From: Chryseobacterium mucoviscidosis
GTDB taxonomy: Bacteria > Bacteroidota > Bacteroidia > Flavobacteriales > Weeksellaceae
Direction: 5' to 3'
Length of the DNA stretch: 64,000 nt
NCBI RefSeq assembly: GCF_002177115.1
Contig: NZ_MVAG01000088.1
Span: forward strand, 1 to 64,000
The notes below the pieces were generated by a model that did no database searches, had not been told where the DNA came from, and was given only the letters and a program-made list of their open reading frames with translations. Position numbers and translations under genes: made by a program. Each line of letters starts with the position of its first letter. The first letter of the stretch is position 1. Below, piece by piece: positions 25,200 through 31,802 of the stretch.

Positions 25200-25563
25200 A
25201 TGCAGAACATTTTAAGGAATATTGCTGCAAGTGTCATAGGATTTATTTTATCCTGCATTGCTTTCCTTATGTTTTTTAAAATAGAAGGTCAAGGTGGTGT
25301 TCTGGCATTGGTTTTTATATTTTTACTGTATGTTATCTTACTAATATATAGTCTGGTTACAGAAAATGTTTTGTTTTTTTCTATATAAAGGTAATTCCGA
25401 AAATGCTTTTGGGGTTCCTTTTTCTATGCTTTTTATTTTTTCGGTTTTTTATTGTGTCTATTCAGAAGATTATAAACAAGTATTAAATGCTGTTTCGTTA
25501 TCTATATTCTTTTTACTTCAAATTGGAGGATTTTTCTATCAGAAGAAGAAAATAAAGCAATAA
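25200..25563 (+). pseudogene. Small membrane protein gene interrupted by a frameshift in a T run
   Basis: Two overlapping frames (25200-25388 and 25366-25563) each encode half of what looks like one membrane protein of about 120 residues with four hydrophobic segments. Frame 1 ends VTENVLFFSI-stop; frame 2 continues LYKGNSENAFGVPF. The switch falls on seven T residues at about 25374-25380; six Ts would join the frames exactly. This may be a true pseudogene, phase variation by slippage, or a sequencing error. The family is not recognised. It lies 33 bases after yjdM and may be co-transcribed. Confidence 0.55.
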
Positions 25564-25932
25564 AAAAAGGAAAGAATTGGACAGTGTAATCTTTCAAGAG
25601 ACGGCATTGTTTGTCTAGAATAAACGGATTTCGTCTCAGGAGGCAGAAAGAGTATTAACCAAAAATTTCCTTATGCTGTTGATATACAAATGTAAGAAAA
25701 AGTTTTAAACCTGATTCTTATGTTTGTATATTTTTTTATCCACAAATCCACAGTAAGTTATGTAAAATGTGATGATTATAAAGTTTTTAGGAGCTTTTTC
25801 CAGCTTTCGCTACTCGCTTTTTCGTTGGTTTCGGGGGCGGCGGCCCCCCCCCCGAAACCAACGAAAAGAGCTCAGACACGCCGCTTAATCTGGGCTATGA
25901 TTTTCAGCTTCGTCATAAATATTCGTCAGAAT
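25564..25932. other. Gene-free region holding copy B of the variable-hairpin repeat
   Basis: The first 220 bases show no structure that I can support. The rest contains the repeat (25789-25878). A translated frame (25720-25944) consists largely of repeat sequence and shares RSFxQLSLLAF with the false frame at 16 kb for that reason. Confidence 0.7.
25789..25878 (+). repeat. Variable-hairpin repeat, copy B
   Basis: AGGAGCTTTTTCCAGC, then TTTCGCTACTCGC, then a 19-bp perfect hairpin (arms 25819-25837 and 25849-25867, with GTTGGTTTCGGGGG on the left and a run of ten C on the right), then GAGCTCAGACA. Flanks match copy A; the hairpin sequence does not. The extreme G/C runs stand out in an AT-rich genome. 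It lies between the frameshifted gene and the convergent ABC ATPase gene. Confidence 0.8.
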
Positions 25933-26868
25933 TTAACCGAATGAAACAGCGATAGTTCCGTTCAGTTTTTCATCAGAATACAGAATAATTTCTTTGTTTT
26001 TTGCCCTTATTTTATTCCAGTAATGGTTTCCTGCGAAACGGCTTTCCAGAACTTCCGCCTCAAAACCGCTTTCAGAGATTTTTATTTCTTTCGGATAATA
26101 AGAAAATTTTGAAATCTGAAAATCCTGCATTTCACTTTCACTGAAAATATTTACTTCCCCGAAAAGTTTGGCAACGTAAGAATTAAAAGGATTTTTAAAA
26201 GCTTCTTCCGGATTTCCTTTCTGTACTATTTTTCCTTTTTGCAATACAATAATTTCATCCAGCCACGGAATGATATCCTGAAGTTCGTGTGTGGAAATTA
26301 CCAGAGAAATGTTATTCTGCTTTACGTATCGGAAAAGCTTTTCCCTCAGTTCAATCTTTCTCGGAAAATCCAGATTGCTGAAAGGTTCATCAAGGATCAG
26401 AAGCTTCGGAAGTACAGAAAGTGCTCTTGCGATGGCAACTCTTTGCTGTTGTCCGCCACTCAGATATTTAGGTAAAATAGAAGCAAATTCTTCTAACCCG
26501 ACAACTTCCAGAAGTTCAGCAACCGTTTCCCTTTTTTTTGCGAGATTAATATTCGAGATAAATTTTCCTACATTTTCCGCAACCGTTGCATAAGGCATCA
26601 GATCAAAATTCTGGGCAACGAATTTCATCTCGGCTTCTCCCGGAACCAGATTTCCCTTCGGTCCCAGTAATTTTTTACCGTCAAAAATAATATCACCGCT
26701 TTCCCAGTCCAGCAATCCGTAGATCAGGCTTAGCAAAGTAGATTTTCCGCAGCCGCTTTCTCCGGCAAGCGCAATAATTTTACCTTCCTCAAAGCCGAGA
26801 TTAAGGTTCTGAAACAAAGGTTTTTCTTTAGAATAGGAAAAGTTTAAATGATTTATTTCTAATAGCAT
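25933..26868 (-). CDS. ABC transporter ATP-binding protein
   Basis: A 311-residue ABC ATPase. Walker A is GESGCGKST, the Q-loop lies near KFVAQNFDLMPY, the signature is LSGGQQQRVAIARAL, Walker B LLILDEPF, and the switch His is in VISTHELQD. A C-terminal extension of about 100 residues follows the nucleotide-binding domain, resembling the regulatory or TOBE-like tails of importers of the FbpC/PotA type, although no clear TOBE motif is seen. No permease gene is adjacent, so its partner lies elsewhere. The start MLLEINHLNFSYS is preferred because a -7 box lies between it and an upstream in-frame codon. Confidence 0.88.
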   Translation of the reverse strand: MLLEINHLNFSYSKEKPLFQNLNLGFEEGKIIALAGESGCGKSTLLSLIYGLLDWESGDIIFDGKKLLGPKGNLVPGEAEMKFVAQNFDLMPYATVAENVGKFISNINLAKKRETVAELLEVVGLEEFASILPKYLSGGQQQRVAIARALSVLPKLLILDEPFSNLDFPRKIELREKLFRYVKQNNISLVISTHELQDIIPWLDEIIVLQKGKIVQKGNPEEAFKNPFNSYVAKLFGEVNIFSESEMQDFQISKFSYYPKEIKISESGFEAEVLESRFAGNHYWNKIRAKNKEIILYSDEKLNGTIAVSFG

Positions 26869-26872
26869 ACTA

Positions 26873-26880
26873 CAAAAGTA
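26873..26880 (-). promoter_or_regulatory. -7 element four bases before the ABC ATPase start
   Basis: TACTTTTG (minus strand) fits TAnnTTTG. Transcription from it would begin at or within a few bases of the ATG, implying a leaderless or nearly leaderless mRNA. Confidence 0.5.
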
Positions 26881-26953
26881 ATGAATTGAAATGTTTTTAG
26901 GAAAGAACAAAATTTTTTATTATTTTAGCAGGAATAATAAAAAATTATAAATC

Positions 26954-27613
26954 ATGAAGAAAAAGCTGTTTTCGTTGGTTATTCCTGCATTTTTCGCGTT
27001 AGCGGCAGTAGTTTCCTGTAAAAAGGAAAAGCCTCTTACCAGCGATAGCAATGAAGTGGTAACCACAAAAGACGGAACACAATATGTTGTGGATACCCTT
27101 AACAGCAGAATGGAGTGGAAGGGATATAAAATTTTTAAATCTGAAAATACAAGCCATTTCGGTACTATTAAATTCGAAAGTGGCGATGTTACTGTAAAAG
27201 AAGGAAAGCTGGAGAGCGGAAAATTTGTGGCAGATATGGCTTCCTTAACTTCTGAAGATCTGAAAAACGATACCAAAAATTTAAACAAACTTAACGGGCA
27301 TCTGAAAAGCGGGGATTTTTTCGAGGTAGAAAAATTTCCGACGGCTTCATATGAAATTACCAAAGTAACCCCTTCATCCGAAGGAGATTATAATACTTTA
27401 CTGGATGGGAATTTAACCATCAAAGGAATTACAAAACCGGTTCAGTTTAAAGCCAATGTTTCCGTGAAGGAAGGTCTGGTAAATATTGCTACAGAACCGA
27501 AAGACATTATGAGAGAAGAGTTTGGGGTGAAATTTCAGGCTCCCGCCGAAAATGGCGTGATAAAAGATGAGGTAACTCTTCAGATCAACGTGAAAGCTTT
27601 AGAAAAAAAATAA
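26954..27613 (+). CDS. YceI-family lipoprotein
   Basis: A 219-residue exported lipoprotein: signal peptide with lipobox AAVVSC (Cys22), then the lipocalin-like YceI barrel, recognisable by MEWKGYKIFKSENTSHFGTIK, the LNGHLKSGDFFEVEKFPTASYEI block and the LTIKGITKPVQF strand. Proteins of this family bind isoprenoid or long-chain lipids, and E. coli YceI is periplasmic and base-induced. Followed by a strong terminator and transcribed away from the ABC ATPase gene; monocistronic. Confidence 0.93.
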   Translation: MKKKLFSLVIPAFFALAAVVSCKKEKPLTSDSNEVVTTKDGTQYVVDTLNSRMEWKGYKIFKSENTSHFGTIKFESGDVTVKEGKLESGKFVADMASLTSEDLKNDTKNLNKLNGHLKSGDFFEVEKFPTASYEITKVTPSSEGDYNTLLDGNLTIKGITKPVQFKANVSVKEGLVNIATEPKDIMREEFGVKFQAPAENGVIKDEVTLQINVKALEKK

Positions 27614-27645
27614 TTTTTTTATTTAAGTGAAATAAGTGATTGAAG

Positions 27646-27676
27646 TCTGCCTCCCCAAAAGAGGCAGATTTTTTTA
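27646..27676 (+). terminator. Terminator after the YceI gene
   Basis: TCTGCCTC and GAGGCAGA arms with a seven-base loop, followed by a run of seven Ts. Confidence 0.9.
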
Positions 27677-27710
27677 ACATTTTTAAGAAAATTATTCAAC
27701 TGAAAAACCG

Positions 27711-27718
27711 TATTTTTG
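27711..27718 (+). promoter_or_regulatory. -7 promoter element of pheS
   Basis: TATTTTTG fits TAnnTTTG, 25 bases before the pheS ATG. No leader peptide or attenuator is visible in the short leader. Confidence 0.5.
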
Positions 27719-27743
27719 CAAAACATTTTGAAAGGGTAAAACA

Positions 27744-28754
27744 ATGATAGAAAAGATAGAAGAATTACTCGTTGAGGTAAACGGCTTTAATGCTACATCT
27801 AAGGAGGAGATCGAAAACTTCCGAATCAAGTACAATGGTAAAAAAGGAATTCTGAATGATTTTTTTGAAAAATTCAAAGAAGTTCCCAACGATCAGAAGA
27901 AAGATTTCGGACAGAAGATCAATACTCTGAAGCAGGCTGTTAACGTAAAACTGGAAGATTTGAAAAATGCTTCCGCATCTTCTATTATCGTAGAAAAAGA
28001 AGACCTTACAAGACCTGCGTTTCCTTTGGATCTGGGTTCAAGACACCCGATCAATCTGGTGAAAAACAGGATTATCGAGATTTTTAAATCTATCGGTTTT
28101 GCTGTTGCGGACGGTCCTGAAATCGAGGACGACTGGCACAATTTTACTGCACTTAATCTTCCGGAATATCATCCGGCGAGAGATATGCAGGATACTTTCT
28201 TCATCGAGCAGAATCCGGATATTTTATTAAGAACACACACTTCTTCCGTACAGATCCGTTACATGGAAGAAAATCAGCCGCCGATCAGGATTTTATCGCC
28301 GGGACGAGTGTTCAGAAACGAAGCGGTTTCCTCGCGTTCTCACTGTATCTTCCATCAGATCGAAGGTTTATATATTGATGAAAATGTAAGCTTTGCAGAT
28401 TTAAAGCAGACCATTCAGTTCTTTACAACAGAGCTTTTCGGAAAATCAAAAATCAGACTGAGACCTTCTTATTTCCCTTTTACGGAACCAAGTGCAGAAA
28501 TTGATGTGTATTGGGGATTAAACTCAGAAACAGATTACAGGATCACGAAAGGAACAGGATGGCTGGAAATTATGGGATGCGGAATGGTAGATCCTGCCGT
28601 TTTAAAGAATGTAAACATCGATCCGGAAAAATATTCAGGTTATGCTTTCGGGATGGGAATTGAAAGAATTGTAATGCTTCTTTATCAGATGAGTGACATC
28701 AGAATGTTCTTTGAAAATGATATCAGAACATTAGAGCAATTCAAAACTTTATAA
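27744..28754 (+). CDS. pheS: Phenylalanine-tRNA ligase alpha subunit
   Basis: A 336-residue class IIc aminoacyl-tRNA synthetase subunit; with PheT (not in this window) it forms the alpha2-beta2 enzyme that charges tRNA-Phe. N-terminal coiled-coil (about 1-85) precedes the catalytic core: motif 1 near [14 protein letters not shown], motif 2 in [16 protein letters not shown], and motif 3 in [26 protein letters not shown] carries the amino-acid binding pocket. The absence of an adjacent pheT is usual in Bacteroidota. Confidence 0.97.
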   Translation: MIEKIEELLVEVNGFNATSKEEIENFRIKYNGKKGILNDFFEKFKEVPNDQKKDFGQKINTLKQAVNVKLEDLKNASASSIIVEKEDLTRPAFPLDLGSRHPINLVKNRIIEIFKSIGFAVADGPEIEDDWHNFTALNLPEYHPARDMQDTFFIEQNPDILLRTHTSSVQIRYMEENQPPIRILSPGRVFRNEAVSSRSHCIFHQIEGLYIDENVSFADLKQTIQFFTTELFGKSKIRLRPSYFPFTEPSAEIDVYWGLNSETDYRITKGTGWLEIMGCGMVDPAVLKNVNIDPEKYSGYAFGMGIERIVMLLYQMSDIRMFFENDIRTLEQFKTL

Positions 28755-28776
28755 TTCGTAAAGTCTAAATAAATTT

Positions 28777-28812
28777 AAATCCTGTAAAAATTCAATTTAC
28801 AGGATTTTTTAC
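28777..28812 (+). terminator. Terminator after pheS
   Basis: AAATCCTGTAAA and TTTACAGGATTT, a perfect 12-bp stem with a seven-base loop and a T run. Confidence 0.9.
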
Positions 28813-28930
28813 TATTTTTATGGTAAACTTGTTTAAAATTTTCAATTTTTACAGAAAGTTTTAACAAATGGATCTGTTTCTTTACTGTTAAAAAATAAAC
28901 AAAAACACACTTACTAATAACTTACACAAA

Positions 28931-30649
28931 ATGTCCAAAAAATTATTGAATTTTAAAGCGAGAAAAATTATCCATTACTCATTGCTCGTTTGTATTCTGC
29001 TCATTCAGCTTCTTATTGCCGGTTTTTTCTATAATGAATTTATTTCGAGGAAAAATTTAACCTTTTTTGAAAATCAGCTTAAAGAAGTTCATACGCTGGA
29101 AAATCTTACGGACAATTCCCGCGGAGAACTCCTGAATGCACAGAGTTTTCTTCAGAAATATATGGTGAGTAATGATAATACCTATCTCGATTCTTATTTT
29201 ACTTCTCTTAATAAACTGGGTAAAAATCTCGACAGCATCGGACATTACGAAAACAAATATCCGAAGCTTAAAAACGTTTTAACCTCCAAGAAGAAAGATT
29301 CTATGGAGATTAAAAAGCTGAAATCTCTGATAGATTCTACCTACGAATATTCTACGAAATCCAACTTTAAGGTAGAGAACAGCCTTCCGAAACTGGAAAA
29401 ATACAGCGTCAACTACGATTTCGATAAATTTAAAGTAGAAACAAAAACAATTTCCGATACGGTAAAGAAAAAAGGGCTTTTCGGACGTTTGGGAGATGCT
29501 ATTTCCGGAAAGGAAAATGTACGGAAAGAAAGTACGATTATTACAGTAAAACAGGGAAAAGAAGCCAGCCCTGCCAATATTAAGGCTGAATTCGACAGTA
29601 TTTTTAATGAAGTGAACAATCATTATAAAGGAGAAATTAAGAAAATTCAGGTAAATGTGGTCAGAAACCAGAACAACAGCGGTAATTTCTATAAAATCTT
29701 TAATAATCTCCTCTTTTACAGCAATGGTCTGATGAATATTTATGATGTTGCCATTAAAGATTCGAAAGCTGAACTGGAAAAAGAATATCAAAAGCAGAAT
29801 TCCGAAAGCAACAGAATCAGAAAGAATCTGGTATTCGGTGCGATGATCCTGATGTTCATTGTTTCCGTTTTGATTATGTTCCTGACCAGAATTGCATTTA
29901 TTTATGAGAAAAAACTGAATGCCGCGAATAAACAGATCAGCGAAAACCTGAACTTCAAAAACAGAATTTTAGGAATGCTGAGTCATGAACTAAGATCTCC
30001 GCTGAAAATCATAGGGTTATTCATCAACAGAATTAATAAAAGAACAGAAGACGAAAAGGTGAAAGAGTATCTGAAATCCATCAGTTTTACCAACGATTCT
30101 CTGCTGATGCAGGCAAACCAGATTTTGGAATACACAAAAAATCAGGCGGTTGAAAATAAACTGATTCCGGTGAAATTTAATCTTAAGAACGAGATCACTT
30201 CCATTCTTACTTCTATTGAACCTTATATAGAAACAAGAAATAATCAATTTATTGTTGATGAAAATATTAACCAGAACATCAACGTTTATTCAGATAATAA
30301 AAAAATCAACCAGATTTTCATGAATATTCTGGGAAATGCTAATAAATTTACTGAAAACGGACAGATAAAAGTCATCACAAAAACGCAGCCTGTTGACGAA
30401 AATACAATATCTTTGATTACAGAAATCAGCGATACCGGTGTCGGAATTTCCAAATCTGATCTTGAAAAGATATTCGAACCATATTATCAGGGAGTTTTAT
30501 CGGAAGATGTGGAAAATCTCGGGGCAGGATTGGGATTGAGTTTATGCAAAGAAATCATTGGTTTGTATGATGGCGATATTTCGGTTTCCAGCGAGGAAGG
30601 AAAAGGGACAACCGTACATTTTTCTGTTAATTTAAACATCAGTAAATGA
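28931..30649 (+). CDS. Membrane sensor histidine kinase with large extracytoplasmic domain
   Basis: A 572-residue sensor kinase. First membrane helix about 14-34, a periplasmic sensor of some 260 helical, Lys-rich residues, second helix about 299-324, then a short coiled coil, the HisKA domain with phospho-acceptor H352 (GMLSHELRSPLK), and an HATPase with N box NILGNANKFTENG, G1 DTGVGIS and G2 GLGLSLCKE. The sensor domain is not one I recognise; it includes a basic glycine-rich insert (LFGRLGDAISGKENVRK). The stop overlaps the start of a NarL-type regulator (ATGA), so the two are a pair. The signal is unknown. Confidence 0.92.
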   Translation: MSKKLLNFKARKIIHYSLLVCILLIQLLIAGFFYNEFISRKNLTFFENQLKEVHTLENLTDNSRGELLNAQSFLQKYMVSNDNTYLDSYFTSLNKLGKNLDSIGHYENKYPKLKNVLTSKKKDSMEIKKLKSLIDSTYEYSTKSNFKVENSLPKLEKYSVNYDFDKFKVETKTISDTVKKKGLFGRLGDAISGKENVRKESTIITVKQGKEASPANIKAEFDSIFNEVNNHYKGEIKKIQVNVVRNQNNSGNFYKIFNNLLFYSNGLMNIYDVAIKDSKAELEKEYQKQNSESNRIRKNLVFGAMILMFIVSVLIMFLTRIAFIYEKKLNAANKQISENLNFKNRILGMLSHELRSPLKIIGLFINRINKRTEDEKVKEYLKSISFTNDSLLMQANQILEYTKNQAVENKLIPVKFNLKNEITSILTSIEPYIETRNNQFIVDENINQNINVYSDNKKINQIFMNILGNANKFTENGQIKVITKTQPVDENTISLITEISDTGVGISKSDLEKIFEPYYQGVLSEDVENLGAGLGLSLCKEIIGLYDGDISVSSEEGKGTTVHFSVNLNISK

Positions 30650-31290
30650 GTGAAATAAAATCGGGAGCTGTGAGATTTTTGCTTGCAGATGATCATAGTC
30701 TGATAAGGCAGGGGATTGTTTTTCTTCTGGAAGATATGGATTGGGAGAGTGAGATTTCTCATGCTTCCAATTTGCAGCAGCTTATGAATTCTATACAGGA
30801 ACAACCTGTGGATATTGCAATTATAGACGCTCATTTTCCCGATGGAAACAGCATTACCATTGTGCCGGAGATTAAAAAAATAAGTCCGGAAACCAAGATT
30901 CTTATTTTTACAGGAATTGAAGAAAGCGCCCATTCTTTAAAATTCTTAAATGCGGGAGCAGACGGATTTCTAAGCAAACTGAGCGAGGAAGAGGAGATTG
31001 CAGAAGCAATAAAGAGAATATACACCCATGGAAGTTATATTTCTGAGGTTACACAGGCTTTGTTGAGAAATTCCATAAGCAACCCGACACTCATTAATCC
31101 TTTATTGTCTTTAACGGAAAGAGAACTCCAGATTGCGGAAATGTATGCGGAAGGTCTTGGAAATCTTGAAATTGCCAACCGGCTTGATATTAAACAGAAC
31201 ACGGTAAGTACACTCAAGAAAAGAATTTTTGATAAACTTAACATCGAAAATATTGTAGAACTTATCGAAGTGATGAAAAATCATTACTAA
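30646..31290 (+). CDS. NarL/FixJ-type response regulator
   Basis: A 214-residue regulator: receiver domain (about 9-125) with acidic residues D15/D16 and phosphorylatable D61 (IAIIDAHFPDG), and a LuxR-type helix-turn-helix (about 150-210) marked by LSLTERELQIAEMYAEGLGN and IANRLDIKQNTVSTLKKRI. It is translationally coupled to the kinase upstream. Pairing with a HisKA-type kinase rather than the usual HisKA_3 is atypical for NarL regulators but common in Flavobacteriia. Targets unknown; the structured region following may be among them. Confidence 0.93.
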   Translation: MSEIKSGAVRFLLADDHSLIRQGIVFLLEDMDWESEISHASNLQQLMNSIQEQPVDIAIIDAHFPDGNSITIVPEIKKISPETKILIFTGIEESAHSLKFLNAGADGFLSKLSEEEEIAEAIKRIYTHGSYISEVTQALLRNSISNPTLINPLLSLTERELQIAEMYAEGLGNLEIANRLDIKQNTVSTLKKRIFDKLNIENIVELIEVMKNHY

Positions 31291-31393
31291 ACTTTAAAAT
31301 ACATTTTGAAATTGAGATCATGAAATAATAATATTTCGTGATTTTTTTTATTAAAATGATTGCTTTTTCGCTAAAATATTGAATTGTTTATTG

Positions 31394-31413
31394 TTGTAGA
31401 TAAATATCTACAA
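31394..31413. promoter_or_regulatory. 18-bp palindrome, candidate operator
   Basis: TTGTAGATA and TATCTACAA flank a central AA. The arms match perfectly with no T run after, so it resembles a dimer-binding operator more than a terminator. A similar half site (GATATATATC) follows at about 31,421. Confidence 0.4.
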
Positions 31414-31592
31414 GCTTAGCGATATATATCTAAAGGATTTATTAGAATTATATACCACAATGTGCCTACATTTGTATCAACAAAAGCAAACAATTATTAA
31501 CCGATAATTAAAAGTGATTTTTGATTCTGAAAACACAAATGATGAAAAAAAATTATTTCAGAATCAGAGATACTAAGACACAAATGATATTT

Positions 31593-31632
31593 GTATCGTG
31601 ATTGCAGAGCAGCAATGCTCTGTAACAGATAC
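31593..31632. ncRNA. Possible structured RNA element
   Basis: CAGAGCA-GCAA-TGCTCTG (31605-31622) forms a 7-bp stem with a GCAA tetraloop, a GNRA loop; outer GTATC/GATAC arms (31593-31597, 31628-31632) extend it through an internal loop. Followed by TAAAAAAA. A GNRA-capped hairpin suggests function as RNA, but whether it is transcribed is unknown. Confidence 0.3.
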
Positions 31633-31690
31633 TAAAAAAAGGGTAGCAAAGGTTAGAAAGCAGCCTAAAAAAACACACACAATGAAAATC

Positions 31691-31714
31691 AAGCCTCCGA
31701 AATTTCGGAGGCTT
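31691..31714. terminator. Strong 12-bp palindromic terminator
   Basis: AAGCCTCCGAAA and TTTCGGAGGCTT arms, perfect, followed by GACGTTTTTAA on the plus strand. It lies about 90 bases beyond the DUF5916 gene's stop (minus), and would end plus-strand transcripts of the region before it more readily than the minus gene. Confidence 0.7.
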
Positions 31715-31802
31715 GACGTTTTTAATTACTGACCTAAGAAACAAAACGTAATTAAAAACAAGATTCTATTGAAAATATACAACGGTTTTGTTAAATCAAC
31801 GA

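Larger units (their letters stand above)
31291..31802. other. Gene-free region rich in palindromes and hairpins
   Basis: 512 bases without a supportable gene. In order: palindrome TTGTAGATA-AA-TATCTACAA (31394-31413); an 11-bp inverted pair TGATTCTGAAA / TTTCAGAATCA (31522-31532, 31556-31566); a two-part hairpin (31593-31632); and the terminator at 31691-31714. This density of structure is unusual for the window and would fit a small RNA or a heavily regulated promoter region. Confidence 0.6.

Noticed and set aside
25720-25944. Open frame of 74 codons (plus) similar to the frame at 16 kb
   Set aside because: The similarity is explained by the shared repeat DNA, not by a protein family; the hairpin core interrupts the likeness.
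29279-29791. 170-codon antisense frame inside the sensor kinase gene
   Set aside because: Opposite a well-supported coding region; Phe/Ile-rich composition reflects the complement of Lys/Glu codons.
31553-31744. 63-codon frame in the structured gene-free region
   Set aside because: Covers the hairpins and terminator and has no recognisable protein character; the region is better explained as structured non-coding DNA.
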